The notes: generated by a model from the letters alone, not told the origin. A stretch of 64,000 bases of DNA from Flavihumibacter soli (GCF_010692725.1 NZ_JAAFZB010000092.1:1-64000); one strand, 5' to 3'. Counted from the first letter of the stretch, positions 51,223-61,066 are shown. Translations and numbers: made by a program.

Positions 51223-51804
51223 ATGACAACATTTCCTGAAAAAATTGATTTGCTTATTAAAGATGACGAGAAAAATGCTGAGAGAAAAAGCATCTCCCAA
51301 AGTATTAAAGAATGGCTAATCCCTGTTTCTACAGTAATTACATTACTTTCAGTATCCTTTGGTATTTATCAATCTTTATTGGAATACAACTCGAAACTGA
51401 GAGCTGAGTCCATACTGAACGAGAGCCAAAGAGTAGAGATAAATATTAAATTGGTAAGAGAGTTTAGTGAACTTATGAGAGTGGCTCAGTCACGAAGAGG
51501 TACTCATGTTTCTGAAACTGCAATCGGAAAAATGTTTGACTCAAAAGCATTTACTCAGGAAGAACTTAAGAATGGTGAGGCAATTGGCAACAGAATTGAA
51601 GAGGCGTCTACAATAAACCTATACGTTGGAGAGGCTGAACAGGCAGCTTCCATTGCTGCAATTACAGAATTAGGACTTGAACACTCAATACTGCTTCAAC
51701 CTGCTATTGAGGGGTTGAAGGAAATTAAAGAGGACGGCATTTTAGAAAATCTCACGTCTCAGTGCCTAGCTAAATTAGAGAAGAGAAAGCAAAGCGATGG
51801 TTGA
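51223..51804 (+). CDS. Hypothetical single-pass membrane protein
   Basis: 193 aa. One transmembrane helix (about 31-48, WLIPVSTVITLLSVSFGIYQ) after a charged N-terminal part, then a long helical, probably coiled domain (ESILNESQRVEINIKLVREF, EELKNGEAIGNRIEEASTIN, AIEGLKEIKEDGILENL). No family recognised. AT-rich, alone between repeat DNA and the efflux operon. Confidence 0.6.
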   Translation: MTTFPEKIDLLIKDDEKNAERKSISQSIKEWLIPVSTVITLLSVSFGIYQSLLEYNSKLRAESILNESQRVEINIKLVREFSELMRVAQSRRGTHVSETAIGKMFDSKAFTQEELKNGEAIGNRIEEASTINLYVGEAEQAASIAAITELGLEHSILLQPAIEGLKEIKEDGILENLTSQCLAKLEKRKQSDG

Positions 51805-51892
51805 AGTTCATTTCTTTTTGACCTTCTTATTTACCGGTAATCATTTATGATTGCGCCATCAACAATTAAAACGACGGTAAATGTCAATTTAG

Positions 51893-52048
51893 TTTTTACT
51901 TTTCATTACTTGTTCCGTTGACAGGAATACACTTGTTAAAATAGAAAAATACGGAAAAATAGTTGGTTACTTTTCGCTCGGGTTATTTGTCCTATTTTCT
52001 CTGACTATAATTCACTTATTATCAGACAAAAAAAGATTCTACACATAA
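51893..52048 (+). pseudogene. Remnant of a small membrane protein gene
   Basis: Open stretch without start codon: FLLFITCSVDRNTLVKIEKY, GKIVGYFSLGLFVLFSLTII, HLLSDKKRFYT, stop. One clear transmembrane helix flanked by charged residues makes it protein-like. No ATG, GTG or TTG start in frame, and a stop precedes it. Probably a 3' remnant. Confidence 0.35.
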
Positions 52049-52174
52049 TTGTTTTCAAGTCGGCTTGAGCACCATTCGTAATTTCTAGTTCGATTTTCTT
52101 TCATCAGAAAGTCACGTTAAAAATATATTTCCCGTAAAGTCTTTTGTGTTTTGCTCACTCCCGAACCCTCTTGT

Positions 52175-52184
52175 CCGATATCGG
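52175..52184. promoter_or_regulatory. CCGATATCGG palindrome upstream of the sigma-54 promoter
   Basis: A 10-bp perfect palindrome about 55-65 bp before the GG of the sigma-54 promoter. A possible binding site for the NtrC-like regulator encoded at the operon's end; position is somewhat closer than common enhancer sites. Confidence 0.3.
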
Positions 52185-52238
52185 TCACTTTTCCTAAATG
52201 AAATATTAGTAATTAACTGATAGTGAATAATTTACGTT

Positions 52239-52254
52239 TGGTACATCCCTTGCA
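52239..52254 (+). promoter_or_regulatory. Sigma-54 promoter of the efflux operon
   Basis: TGGTACATCCCTTGCA matches TGGCAC-N5-TTGCA with exact GG-N10-GC spacing (GG 52240-52241, GC 52252-52253). Predicted start about 52265, 14 bp before the HlyD start codon. The operon encodes its own sigma-54 activator. Confidence 0.75.
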
Positions 52255-52278
52255 AAACCCTTTGCAAAATACCGAACA

Positions 52279-53526
52279 ATGGATACCCCGATTTCACAAG
52301 AGATAATATCACAGAATAAAAGAAAGACCGTACTTATCAGCCTGCTTTGCCTGGGCGTGCTCATAGCTGGCGTGTTACTGGTAAGGAGCTATTTTAAGTC
52401 AAGCATTGAGCGGGCAGATTTTACCACCGCCGTTGTCGGCACCGGTAATATTGAAAATACGATCACTGCTTCGGGGGAGGTGTTGCCTGAGTTCGAAGAG
52501 GTGTTAACCAGCCCGATCAACGCTTCCATTAAAAGCGCGCTGCTGGATGCCGGTACGCAGGTGAAAGCCGGGCAGGCTATCCTGATGCTGGATAAGTCGG
52601 CTTCCGAGAATGAATACCACAAACTGAAGTTCCAGCTGGAGAGCAAACGCAACGAGATCAAGAAGCTGAAGCTGAACCTGGATAAGAGCTTCTTTGATAT
52701 CCAGTCGAACAACGCCATCAAGCAGCTTCGCATTAGCAGCCTGCAGGACGCGGTGGAAAACGCCAAGCGCTTACTGAAAGCCGGCGGCGGTACCCGTGAA
52801 GATATCGAGCAGGCCGAACTGGCCCTGAAGGTTGCCCGCCTCGAGAAGGCCCAGCTGGAGAACGAGATCAAGAGCAAGCAGCAGACCATGCAGGTGGAAG
52901 CCCGCGAGGCGGTCATTGCCGCGCAGATCCAGGAGAACGACCTGCTGGAACTGGAAAGGAAACTGAAGCTTGCCAACGTCGTGACTACACGCAGCGGCGT
53001 CATCACCTACGTCAACAAGAACATCGGCGCGGCAGTCCGGGAAGGGGAGACCCTCGCCCGTATCGCCGACCTGGGCAGCTTTAAAGTTTCGGCCAGCGTT
53101 TCCGATGATTACCTCGAGCAGCTGCGCATGGGTATGCCGGTGATCGTCAAATACAATGAATCCCAGAAAAGGGGGCATGTGTCTAATATTTATCCCTCCA
53201 TCCAGAACGGCATCGTCACCTTCGACGTGCAGCTCGAAGAGCGCAACAACAAGCAGCTTCGTCCGAACATGAAGGTGGAGGTCTTCCTCGTGACCGCCGC
53301 ACATAATAACGTGATCCGCGTGGCTAATGGGCCGGCATTCAAAGGACTGGGTAAGCAGGATGTATTCGTGATCAATGGAGCTAAAGCCGAAAGAAGAACC
53401 GTCAGCCTTGGCCTCAGCAATTTTGATTTTGTAGAGGTTTTAAATGGGCTGAAGCCCGGGGAGGTGGTGATCAGCTCGGATATGAGTGAGTATGAGAACT
53501 CTAAAGAATTAAGAATTAAGAATTAA
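52279..53526 (+). CDS. HlyD/MacA-like periplasmic adaptor
   Basis: 415 aa. N-terminal membrane anchor (about 18-36). Biotinyl-lipoyl-like half motifs (TITASGEVLPEFEEVLTSP, then VTTRSGVITYVNKNIGAAV) flank a long coiled-coil hairpin (about 110-235, repeated LELKARL-type heptads). A beta-barrel (KVSASVSDDYLEQLRMGMPV) and membrane-proximal domain follow. Links the inner-membrane ABC permeases to TolC. Its last seven residues or so are encoded by AAGAATT heptamers that continue past the stop. Confidence 0.9.
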   Translation: MDTPISQEIISQNKRKTVLISLLCLGVLIAGVLLVRSYFKSSIERADFTTAVVGTGNIENTITASGEVLPEFEEVLTSPINASIKSALLDAGTQVKAGQAILMLDKSASENEYHKLKFQLESKRNEIKKLKLNLDKSFFDIQSNNAIKQLRISSLQDAVENAKRLLKAGGGTREDIEQAELALKVARLEKAQLENEIKSKQQTMQVEAREAVIAAQIQENDLLELERKLKLANVVTTRSGVITYVNKNIGAAVREGETLARIADLGSFKVSASVSDDYLEQLRMGMPVIVKYNESQKRGHVSNIYPSIQNGIVTFDVQLEERNNKQLRPNMKVEVFLVTAAHNNVIRVANGPAFKGLGKQDVFVINGAKAERRTVSLGLSNFDFVEVLNGLKPGEVVISSDMSEYENSKELRIKN

Positions 53527-53562
53527 GAATTAAGAATTACGATTTACGAATTACGAATTAGG
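53508..53562 (+). repeat. AAGAATT heptamer array at the HlyD stop codon
   Basis: AAGAATT repeated about four times, then ACGATTT and ACGAATT units. It covers the last HlyD codons, the stop and most of the gap to the TolC gene. A period of 7 (not 6 or 9) means the frame was not selected. Confidence 0.8.
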
Positions 53563-53571
53563 ATTGGGTCA

Positions 53572-55065
53572 ATGAAACTTACTTTATTATATAGATTACT
53601 GGGTAGCTCGCGGATGTTTCTGACACTGGTCATTTGCCTCGCAGGACTAAGAGGCTCCGCACAAGTAAACAGGGATACGATTCGTCTTAGCTTGACGGAG
53701 GTGGTAGAGCTGGCAAGGCAGAACTCCATAGCGGCCAAGCAGGCCGTTTCTGTCAAGGAGACCAAGTACTGGGAATGGCGGACCTTCAAATCCAATTATC
53801 AGCCCCAGCTTTCATTAAGCGGGAACCTGCCCGGTTACAGCAAGACCTATACACAGGTATTGCAGCCTAACGGAACGGTTTTGTTTCAGCCGGTGCGTCA
53901 TGATAATTCAAGCCTCGCGCTTGACTTCAGTCAGACCATTACCGCAACCGGCGGAACCGTTTTCGGCACCACGGAACTGCAGCGCTTCAACGACTTCGAC
54001 CGGAAGAATATTCTTTATAACGCCGTGCCTTACGCGATTGGCTACAGTCAGCCCCTGTTCCAGTATAACAGCCTGAAATGGGACAAAAAGATAGAGCCCC
54101 TGAAATACGATGAGAGCCGGCAGGCCTTCGTGGAATCGCAGGAGCAGATCTCGGTGACCGTGGAAGGTTATTTCTTCGACTTGCTGCTGGCACAGGTGAA
54201 CCTGCGGGTGGCGGAAAGTAATCTCAACAGTACCCGAAGTATCATGAAAGTGGCGAATGTCAAGTTCGAGCTGGGGAAGATCTCCAAGAACGAGATGCTT
54301 CAGTTGCAGCTGGAACTGCTGAACGCGCAAAAGGCGGTCGGCGTGGCTAAACGTAATATCCAGATAGCCACACTGACACTGCGAAGCTATATGGGCTATG
54401 AAGGGGATGCCGAGATCGCATTGAAAGTGCCTGAGACAATCAGTTCGATGGAGGTAAATGCCGAGAAGGTACTGGAAGAAGCATTCGCGAACCGTTCGGA
54501 TGCTATCGCATTCGGTCGGCGGCTTGCCGAGGCGAAACGCGATGTAGCCAAAGCGAAAGGGCAGAGCGGCCTGGTCGCTTCGCTGAACGCCAATCTCGGG
54601 TTCTCGAAAAGCGCCCCGCACCTTCCGGAAGTTTATCGTGCCCCGCAGAACCAGCAATTGCTGCAAGTGCAGTTTTCCATTCCGGTGATGGATTGGGGCC
54701 GCTCACGCTCCAGGGTGAAAACGGCGCTGACCAACCAGCAGTTCACCGAGTATGCGGTGGAACAGGACAAGCTGACCTTCCGCCAGGAGATCATCACGCA
54801 GGTGACGCTGTTCAACATGCTGAAGGAACAGATCGCTTCGAACGCACAGGCCGACAGCATTGCCGGCGAGAAATATCATATCGCCAAGGAACGGTACGTG
54901 TTGGGTGACCTGAGCATCACCGACCTCAGTATCGCCTTCCAGGAGAATGACCAGGCAAAGCGGGATTATATCAATGCCCTGCGTGACTATTGGGGAGCCT
55001 ATTACCAGCTTCGCTACCTCTCGCTATACGATTTTGAAAAGAGACAAAAGATCAATATTAAATAA
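53572..55065 (+). CDS. TolC-family outer-membrane channel
   Basis: 497 aa. Signal peptide (about 1-31). Two OEP domains with long helices: RLSLTEVVELARQNSIAAKQA, TRSIMKVANVKFELGKISKNEMLQL, ANRSDAIAFGRRLAEAKRDVAKAK, and the last helix KRDYINALRDYWGAYYQLRYL. Forms the trimeric outer-membrane exit duct of the efflux complex. Between adaptor and ABC genes, on one strand. Confidence 0.9.
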   Translation: MKLTLLYRLLGSSRMFLTLVICLAGLRGSAQVNRDTIRLSLTEVVELARQNSIAAKQAVSVKETKYWEWRTFKSNYQPQLSLSGNLPGYSKTYTQVLQPNGTVLFQPVRHDNSSLALDFSQTITATGGTVFGTTELQRFNDFDRKNILYNAVPYAIGYSQPLFQYNSLKWDKKIEPLKYDESRQAFVESQEQISVTVEGYFFDLLLAQVNLRVAESNLNSTRSIMKVANVKFELGKISKNEMLQLQLELLNAQKAVGVAKRNIQIATLTLRSYMGYEGDAEIALKVPETISSMEVNAEKVLEEAFANRSDAIAFGRRLAEAKRDVAKAKGQSGLVASLNANLGFSKSAPHLPEVYRAPQNQQLLQVQFSIPVMDWGRSRSRVKTALTNQQFTEYAVEQDKLTFRQEIITQVTLFNMLKEQIASNAQADSIAGEKYHIAKERYVLGDLSITDLSIAFQENDQAKRDYINALRDYWGAYYQLRYLSLYDFEKRQKINIK

Positions 55066-55085
55066 CCTTATCCAAACATAAAGAC

Positions 55086-55751
55086 ATGATACGTTTACAA
55101 AACATCGAAAAGGTCTATCGCACCAGCACTATTGAAACCCTTGCTTTAAACAGCATCAACCTGGAAGTAGCGAAAGGCGAGTTCCTTTCCATTATGGGCC
55201 CTTCAGGCTGCGGAAAGAGTACCCTGCTGAACATTATAGGACTGCTGGACGCACCTACCCGGGGCGACATCAGCATCGGCGAGCAGAAGACCGGCCACCT
55301 GGGCGACAGGGAGCTGGCGGCCTTCCGGAATAAGAAACTGGGCTTTATTTTCCAAAGTTATCACCTGATCAATGACCTGCAGGTTGTAGATAACGTGGAG
55401 TTGCCACTACTATACCGTTCCATGTCGGCTAAAGAGCGGAAACAACTGGCGACAGAGGCCCTTGAAAAAGTCGGCCTGAGCAACCGGATTAATCACTTCC
55501 CGACCCAGTTGTCAGGGGGGCAGCGGCAGCGGGTAGCCATTGCCCGGGCTATTGTCGGTCGTCCGGAGATCATCCTGGCCGATGAGCCGACAGGTAACCT
55601 GGACAGCGCGATGGGGAATGAGATCATGGAGATCCTGATGGACCTGAACCGGAACGAAGGAACCACTATCGTGATGGTAACGCATGATGAGAATATGGCC
55701 CATAAAACCCACAGGCTGGTACGCTTATTCGACGGCAGCCAGGTATCCTAA
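55086..55751 (+). CDS. ABC transporter ATP-binding protein (MacB/LolD type)
   Basis: 221 aa. Walker A GPSGCGKST (about 38-46), Q loop FQSYHLINDLQV, signature LSGGQRQRVAIARAI, Walker B IILADEPTGNLD, and the H loop VTHDENMA. Powers the type VII ABC permeases that follow. No membrane segment. Confidence 0.95.
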   Translation: MIRLQNIEKVYRTSTIETLALNSINLEVAKGEFLSIMGPSGCGKSTLLNIIGLLDAPTRGDISIGEQKTGHLGDRELAAFRNKKLGFIFQSYHLINDLQVVDNVELPLLYRSMSAKERKQLATEALEKVGLSNRINHFPTQLSGGQRQRVAIARAIVGRPEIILADEPTGNLDSAMGNEIMEILMDLNRNEGTTIVMVTHDENMAHKTHRLVRLFDGSQVS

Positions 55752-55776
55752 TTTTCGCACCAGAAACAAGAAAGCC

Positions 55777-57006
55777 ATGTTAAGAAATTATTTTAAAATA
55801 GCCATAGCGGTATTGAAACGGCGGAAGTTTTTCACCTTCATCAGCCTCTTCGGGATCAGCTTTACCCTGACCATCCTGATGGTCGCCACCGCATATATCG
55901 ACAAGCTGGTCAATGATCCTTACCCGGATGCTAAACGGGACCGCTCCCTGTACGTCAACAAGCTGGAACAAAAGATGAAGGATGGCCGGCAATCAGGCCC
56001 CTTATCCTTCTACTTCCTGGATCATTATGCAGGAAGCCTGAAGATTCCCGCGAAAGTCGCGATATCGTCAATGTCGCGTGCGACGAACACCTATGTGAAC
56101 AATAAAAAGATCGTGATCAACTACAAGTACGTCAATTCCGATTACTGGGATGTACTGGAGTATGATTTTGTAGAAGGCAAACCCTTCAGCAAGCAGCAGA
56201 TCGCCAACGGGGAACACGTGACCGTGATATCGGAGGATACTAAAAAAGAATATTTCGGCGAGACCGGCAGTGTGGTAGGTAAATATATCGAGGCTGATAA
56301 CGTGAAGTACCGGATCAACGGGGTGGTGAAGAATGTTCCCGTCACCGCTTACCAGTTCTTTGCAGACATCTACCTGCCCTATACCGTGTCGAAGACCGAT
56401 TATAAGGACAAGGCCTATCACGGCGAATACATTGCCATTCTGCTGGCGAAGAATGAGGCCGATGTGCCGGCAATGCGGAAAGAATATGAACAGATGATCA
56501 GCAAGGTTCCTCTCCCAAACAAGGATATCACGAAAATGTACAGCCACGCAAATTCCTATCTCGTGAGCTATGTCAATGTGGGGAGTGAAGATACTTCGGG
56601 CATTGCCTACGTGATCACTGCGATTGGTCTGTTCGCATTGCTGGTCATGCTGCTGCCAACGCTCAACCTGGTCAATATCAATATTACCCGCATCATGGAG
56701 CGTTCATCCGAGATAGGAGTGAGAAAGGCCTTCGGCGCATCGTCCCGCACACTGGTTTACCAGTTCATCGTCGAGAACCTGATCCTGACACTGATCGGCG
56801 GGCTGATCGGTGTGCTTCTGACATTTATTGTGATCCGCGTGCTCAACAACGCGCAACTGATCGATAACCTGTACCTGACCATCAACTTCACGGTGCTTCT
56901 GTATGCCCTGGCTATTTGTGTATTCTTCGGCCTGTTTTCGGGAGTTTATCCGGCATGGCGAATGTCTAAGCTGAATGTGGTGACTGCGCTGAGACAGAAT
57001 AATTAA
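55777..57006 (+). CDS. MacB-like ABC permease, first
   Basis: 409 aa from Met at 55777; the longer ORF begins inside the ATPase gene and its leader is implausible. N-terminal transmembrane helix, a large periplasmic MacB-core domain (about 45-285), then three helices of the FtsX domain with SSEIGVRKAFGASSRTLVYQFI. Works as half of a dimer with the next gene. Confidence 0.9.
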   Translation: MLRNYFKIAIAVLKRRKFFTFISLFGISFTLTILMVATAYIDKLVNDPYPDAKRDRSLYVNKLEQKMKDGRQSGPLSFYFLDHYAGSLKIPAKVAISSMSRATNTYVNNKKIVINYKYVNSDYWDVLEYDFVEGKPFSKQQIANGEHVTVISEDTKKEYFGETGSVVGKYIEADNVKYRINGVVKNVPVTAYQFFADIYLPYTVSKTDYKDKAYHGEYIAILLAKNEADVPAMRKEYEQMISKVPLPNKDITKMYSHANSYLVSYVNVGSEDTSGIAYVITAIGLFALLVMLLPTLNLVNINITRIMERSSEIGVRKAFGASSRTLVYQFIVENLILTLIGGLIGVLLTFIVIRVLNNAQLIDNLYLTINFTVLLYALAICVFFGLFSGVYPAWRMSKLNVVTALRQNN

Positions 57007-57026
57007 TCATCAATAAATAGAATATT

Positions 57027-58214
57027 ATGTTCAAGCATTTATTAAAACTGATCTGGAATAAGAAGAAACAGAATTTCTTACTGATCTCCGAGATACTTTT
57101 TTCCTTCATGGTCATCTTCGCCGTGTTCACCTTTGGCATCTATTGCTGGGATAACTATAAGCAGCCGATGGGGATGGAATATGAAAACGTACTGGCCGTC
57201 AATTTCACGAATCCCGTGAAAACCACCAATGCGGATTCGCTTAGGCTGTTTTATGAGACCGTTAAACGGAATCTTAAGTCGTTGCCCGAGGTAGATGAAG
57301 TAAGCTATGCCAGCGTGAACATTCCTTTCAGCGAGTCAACGATCAATAACAGTATGGATATCAACGGCAAGAATATCCGACAGATCAATGAGTTCAGCGG
57401 CGAAGACAGCTATCCCGGCGTTGTTAATTTGAAGATGGCGGAAGGCCGCTGGTACAATAAGCAGGATGGCCTGCCCGGAACGAGAAACATGGTGATCAAC
57501 AGGGCTCTAAAGGAAAAGGCATTCGGCGATGTTCCGGTTGTCGGTAAATTCCTGGGCGACCCCGCGAAGCCCAGTGAGCGCTTTAAGATCATCGGCGTGA
57601 TTGAGAATATTAAGTTCAATGGCGACTACCAGAGTCCGGCACTGGCCATCTACAAAAGGATGGATACCGCCGGCTACAAATGGGTAAGCAATATGCTGAT
57701 CAAGGTCCGGCCCTCAGCCGATGCCGCCTTCGAAAGCCGCCTTTATAAGACCCTGGCGAATTCTTTGAACAACGCCAATGTGGAAATAGAGCACCTGGCT
57801 AACAAACGTATCAGCATCAACAAGATGACCCTGGTGCCGATGATCATCCTTTCGATCGTGGCCGGCTTCCTGATCATTAATGTGGCGTTGGGGCTGTTCG
57901 GCGTGCTCTGGTATAATATCAATAAGCGACGCGGCGAGATCGGCCTGCGCCGTGCACTCGGGGCTACAGGCAACGGGGTATCCTCGCAGATCGTCTGGGA
58001 GGCGATGATCCTGGCGACCTTCTCCATGATCATTGGGTCCTTCTTTGCCGTGCAGTTTCCACTGCTGAACGTCTTCGACCTCCCGGCAATGGTTTACATC
58101 ATTGCGCTGCTGGCATCGGTACTGTTCATATACGCCCTGGTGCTGGTCTGCTCGCTTTATCCGGGCAGGCAGGCTGCGGCAATTTACCCGGCTGTTGCAT
58201 TACATGAAGAATAA
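57027..58214 (+). CDS. MacB-like ABC permease, second
   Basis: 395 aa. Same architecture as the previous permease: TM helix, periplasmic domain (about 45-270), then FtsX helices with RRGEIGLRRALGATGNGVSS. Sequence identity with its neighbour is low enough to suggest a fixed heterodimer. 20-bp gap upstream; 8-bp gap to the regulator gene. Confidence 0.9.
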   Translation: MFKHLLKLIWNKKKQNFLLISEILFSFMVIFAVFTFGIYCWDNYKQPMGMEYENVLAVNFTNPVKTTNADSLRLFYETVKRNLKSLPEVDEVSYASVNIPFSESTINNSMDINGKNIRQINEFSGEDSYPGVVNLKMAEGRWYNKQDGLPGTRNMVINRALKEKAFGDVPVVGKFLGDPAKPSERFKIIGVIENIKFNGDYQSPALAIYKRMDTAGYKWVSNMLIKVRPSADAAFESRLYKTLANSLNNANVEIEHLANKRISINKMTLVPMIILSIVAGFLIINVALGLFGVLWYNINKRRGEIGLRRALGATGNGVSSQIVWEAMILATFSMIIGSFFAVQFPLLNVFDLPAMVYIIALLASVLFIYALVLVCSLYPGRQAAAIYPAVALHEE

Positions 58215-58222
58215 TTACGACC

Positions 58223-59608
58223 TTGAACCCGCGTATGATACTGATAATTGATGATGATATTGCCGTAAGAACTTCGCTAGTTTTGCTCTTAAAGAACGAG
58301 GGTTATGAGGTAATGAGCGCTGCGGGACCGGGTGAAGCATTGACTATCACGAAGAAGTATAAGCCGGAACTGATCATTCTCGATCTGAACTTTTCTATTG
58401 ATACATCGGGCGAAGAGGGAATAAGTTTGCTTGGAGAGATCCGGGAAATCAATCCCCTTGTCCCGGTGATCCTGATCACCGGCTGGGGCAGCATTGAACT
58501 AGCGGTGAAGGGGATGAAAATGGGTGCCAGTGATTTCATCAATAAACCCTGGAATAACGAACACCTGCTGCAATCCGTTAAGACCTCGCTTGATCTGAAA
58601 ACTCCGAAGGGTAAGGGTCTGAGCCGTAAGGAGCTGGACAAGCAGTATGATTTCCAGCAAATCATCGGGGAGGATCCGCGTATGCTAGAGATCCTGGAAA
58701 CAATAGGCCGGGTAGCGCCGACGGACGCATCCATCCTGGTGATGGGCGAGAGCGGCACCGGCAAGGAGCTGATCGCGGAGGCCGTTCATCAGAACAGTCT
58801 GCGGCGCAACAAACCCTTTATTAAGGTCAACCTGGGCGGGATATCTACCTCCCTTTTCGAGAGTGAAATGTTCGGTCATATCCGCGGTGCCTTTACGGAT
58901 GCGCGCTTCGACCGGATGGGCCGTTTTGAGATGGCCAATAAGGGTACGATCTTCCTGGATGAAACGGGCGACCTGGATCCGGGCAGCCAGGTAAAGCTGC
59001 TCCGCGTTTTGCAGGACCGTACCTATGAAGTTCTCGGAAGCAGCCGTACGAAAACGGTGGATGTGCGGGTAGTATGTGCTACAAATAAAAATCTGAATGA
59101 CCTGGTGCAGAAGGGTAGTTTTCGGGAGGACCTGCTTTATCGCATCAACCTGATCACCGTCTACCTGCCGGCATTGCGTGAGCGGCCGGGAGACATTCCC
59201 TTACTGTCAAACTACTTTATCAGCAACCTGAAGGAGATCTATAACCGGCCAAACCTTTCGATCACCCCGCGGGCGATGAGATGGCTGCAGCAGCTGCCTC
59301 TTCCTGGAAATATTCGCCAGCTCAAGAACCTCGTGGAGCGTTCGGTGCTGGTCAGCCGGAACGATAAGCTGGATATCGCAGATATACAGGCGCAGGTGGA
59401 GCTCTCGCCCGCAATCAAAGGAAACATACAAATGCCAGGAGTTGGTGCGGTAACGCTGGAAGAGATGGAAGTGCAGATGATCAAACAAGCGTTAAGCTAT
59501 CATCATAACAAGATCAGCAGAGCAGCGAAGTCCCTGGGCCTGACGCGCAGCTCGCTGTACCGCCGCCTTGATAAATATGCTATCCCTTACGATGAAGCTG
59601 AGGACTAA
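58223..59608 (+). CDS. Sigma-54-dependent response regulator (NtrC type)
   Basis: 461 aa. Receiver domain (1-120) with Asp10-12 and phospho-acceptor Asp54 (LDLNFS). AAA+ domain (about 145-380) with Walker A GESGTGKE (175-182), sigma-54 contact loop GAFTDA (222-227), GTIFLDETGD (Walker B) and arginine finger region. C-terminal Fis-type HTH (about 415-455; HHNKISRAAKSLGLTRSSLY). Activates sigma-54 promoters such as the one in front of its own operon. Last bases overlap the kinase gene by 17 bp. Confidence 0.95.
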   Translation: MNPRMILIIDDDIAVRTSLVLLLKNEGYEVMSAAGPGEALTITKKYKPELIILDLNFSIDTSGEEGISLLGEIREINPLVPVILITGWGSIELAVKGMKMGASDFINKPWNNEHLLQSVKTSLDLKTPKGKGLSRKELDKQYDFQQIIGEDPRMLEILETIGRVAPTDASILVMGESGTGKELIAEAVHQNSLRRNKPFIKVNLGGISTSLFESEMFGHIRGAFTDARFDRMGRFEMANKGTIFLDETGDLDPGSQVKLLRVLQDRTYEVLGSSRTKTVDVRVVCATNKNLNDLVQKGSFREDLLYRINLITVYLPALRERPGDIPLLSNYFISNLKEIYNRPNLSITPRAMRWLQQLPLPGNIRQLKNLVERSVLVSRNDKLDIADIQAQVELSPAIKGNIQMPGVGAVTLEEMEVQMIKQALSYHHNKISRAAKSLGLTRSSLYRRLDKYAIPYDEAED

Positions 59609-60887
59609 GTATATCCTGTTTGTCGTTATCCTGCACCTGGTCACCCTGGTGCTTACCTACTTTATTTTCAAGGAGGATAAGCCGCTTTTTATCGTCGCCG
59701 AAGCCTTTATCATTCTTTCCATGGTGATAGCCTGGAACCTTTACCGGCAGCTGATCCAGCCGCTGAAAACGCTGATGGATGGTATGAGTGCCATCAGGGA
59801 CCAGGACTTTAATGTTAAGTTCCTGCCAACGGGCAAACATGAGGTGGATCAGCTGATCGGGGTATATAACCAGATGATCGACCAGCTGCGGCTGGAACGT
59901 ACCAAACAGGAACAGCAGCACTTCTTCCTGGAGAAGCTGATCTATACATCACCTACCGGGATCATCATCCTGGATTTTGATGAGCAGATCCAGCAGGTGA
60001 ATCCCCGTGCCTTACAGATCCTGAACCTGGAAGAGAAAGAACTGCTTAATCAGCAGATCGCCGACCTGGATAATACCTTTTTCAGGTATATCGCAACTCT
60101 CCGGACGGGCGAGACCAAAACGGTCAAGCTGAATGGAGCGGAGACCTACAAGATCCAGCGTTCCCATTTTATTGACCGGGGATTTGCCCGGAGCTTTATT
60201 ATGCTGGAAGAACTCACCACCGAGATTTTGATTGCCGAGAAGAATGCTTACGGTAAGGTGATCCGCATGATGGCCCATGAGGTGAACAATACGATCGGGC
60301 CGGTAAATTCGATCATTCAATCTGCCCTGCGGTCGAAAGGGCTTTGGAAAGAAGAAGACGGCCTTCTGCGGGAGGCGCTCCAGGTTGCCGCCGACCGAAA
60401 TCAGAACCTGAACCTGTTCATGCGCAATTTTGCTGACCTGGTAAAGCTGCCGGAACCGAATAAAAAGCGTCTTGACCTGCATCACTTCATCCGGTCCATA
60501 GTAGCATTGATGGCCCTCAGGCTTGGTGAAAAAGAAGTGGAATTGCTGGTCGATATCCCTGATGAACCTTTTTATATCCTTGCTGATGAGCAGCAGATGG
60601 AGCAGGCCCTGATCAACGTGTTAAAGAATGCCGCGGAAGCGATTGAAGGAAAGGGTACCATCATCCTGCGTTCCATACCTGCCGCAAAACAACTGGTTAT
60701 AACCGATACCGGGAAGGGCATCAGCCCTGAAACTGAAGAAAAACTTTTTACTCCTTTTTTCAGCACGAAAAAGGACGGTCAGGGAATCGGTCTTACTTTG
60801 GTCAGGGAGATACTGATGAACCATAATTTTACGTTTTCCTTAAAGACCGTCGGCGAAAAGCGCACCGAGTTTTGTATTACCTTTTAA
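59592..60887 (+). CDS. Membrane histidine kinase, partner of the sigma-54 regulator
   Basis: 431 aa from Met at 59592. Two transmembrane helices (about 6-24 and 32-50), HAMP linker, a PAS-like domain (about 115-215), the H-box MAHEVNN with His229, and HATPase_c motifs LKNAAEAI (N box), DTGKGIS (G1) and GQGIGLTLV (G2). Hardly any periplasmic loop, so the signal is likely sensed in or near the membrane. Ends the seven-gene efflux operon. Confidence 0.9.
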   Translation: MKLRTKYILFVVILHLVTLVLTYFIFKEDKPLFIVAEAFIILSMVIAWNLYRQLIQPLKTLMDGMSAIRDQDFNVKFLPTGKHEVDQLIGVYNQMIDQLRLERTKQEQQHFFLEKLIYTSPTGIIILDFDEQIQQVNPRALQILNLEEKELLNQQIADLDNTFFRYIATLRTGETKTVKLNGAETYKIQRSHFIDRGFARSFIMLEELTTEILIAEKNAYGKVIRMMAHEVNNTIGPVNSIIQSALRSKGLWKEEDGLLREALQVAADRNQNLNLFMRNFADLVKLPEPNKKRLDLHHFIRSIVALMALRLGEKEVELLVDIPDEPFYILADEQQMEQALINVLKNAAEAIEGKGTIILRSIPAAKQLVITDTGKGISPETEEKLFTPFFSTKKDGQGIGLTLVREILMNHNFTFSLKTVGEKRTEFCITF

Positions 60888-61066
60888 GAAAGTGATTTTT
60901 TTTTAACCTCTCAGCAGAAAATTCCTGAATAGCGCGATAGTATATTATCCCGTAGACAGGTATTTTTACAATGATTTTGATAATATACGTGATTTTGACA
61001 TATTTAAACACGAATTAATTCTTTTTCGGTTATTTAACTAATGTATTAACCAATATCGACCGCGAA

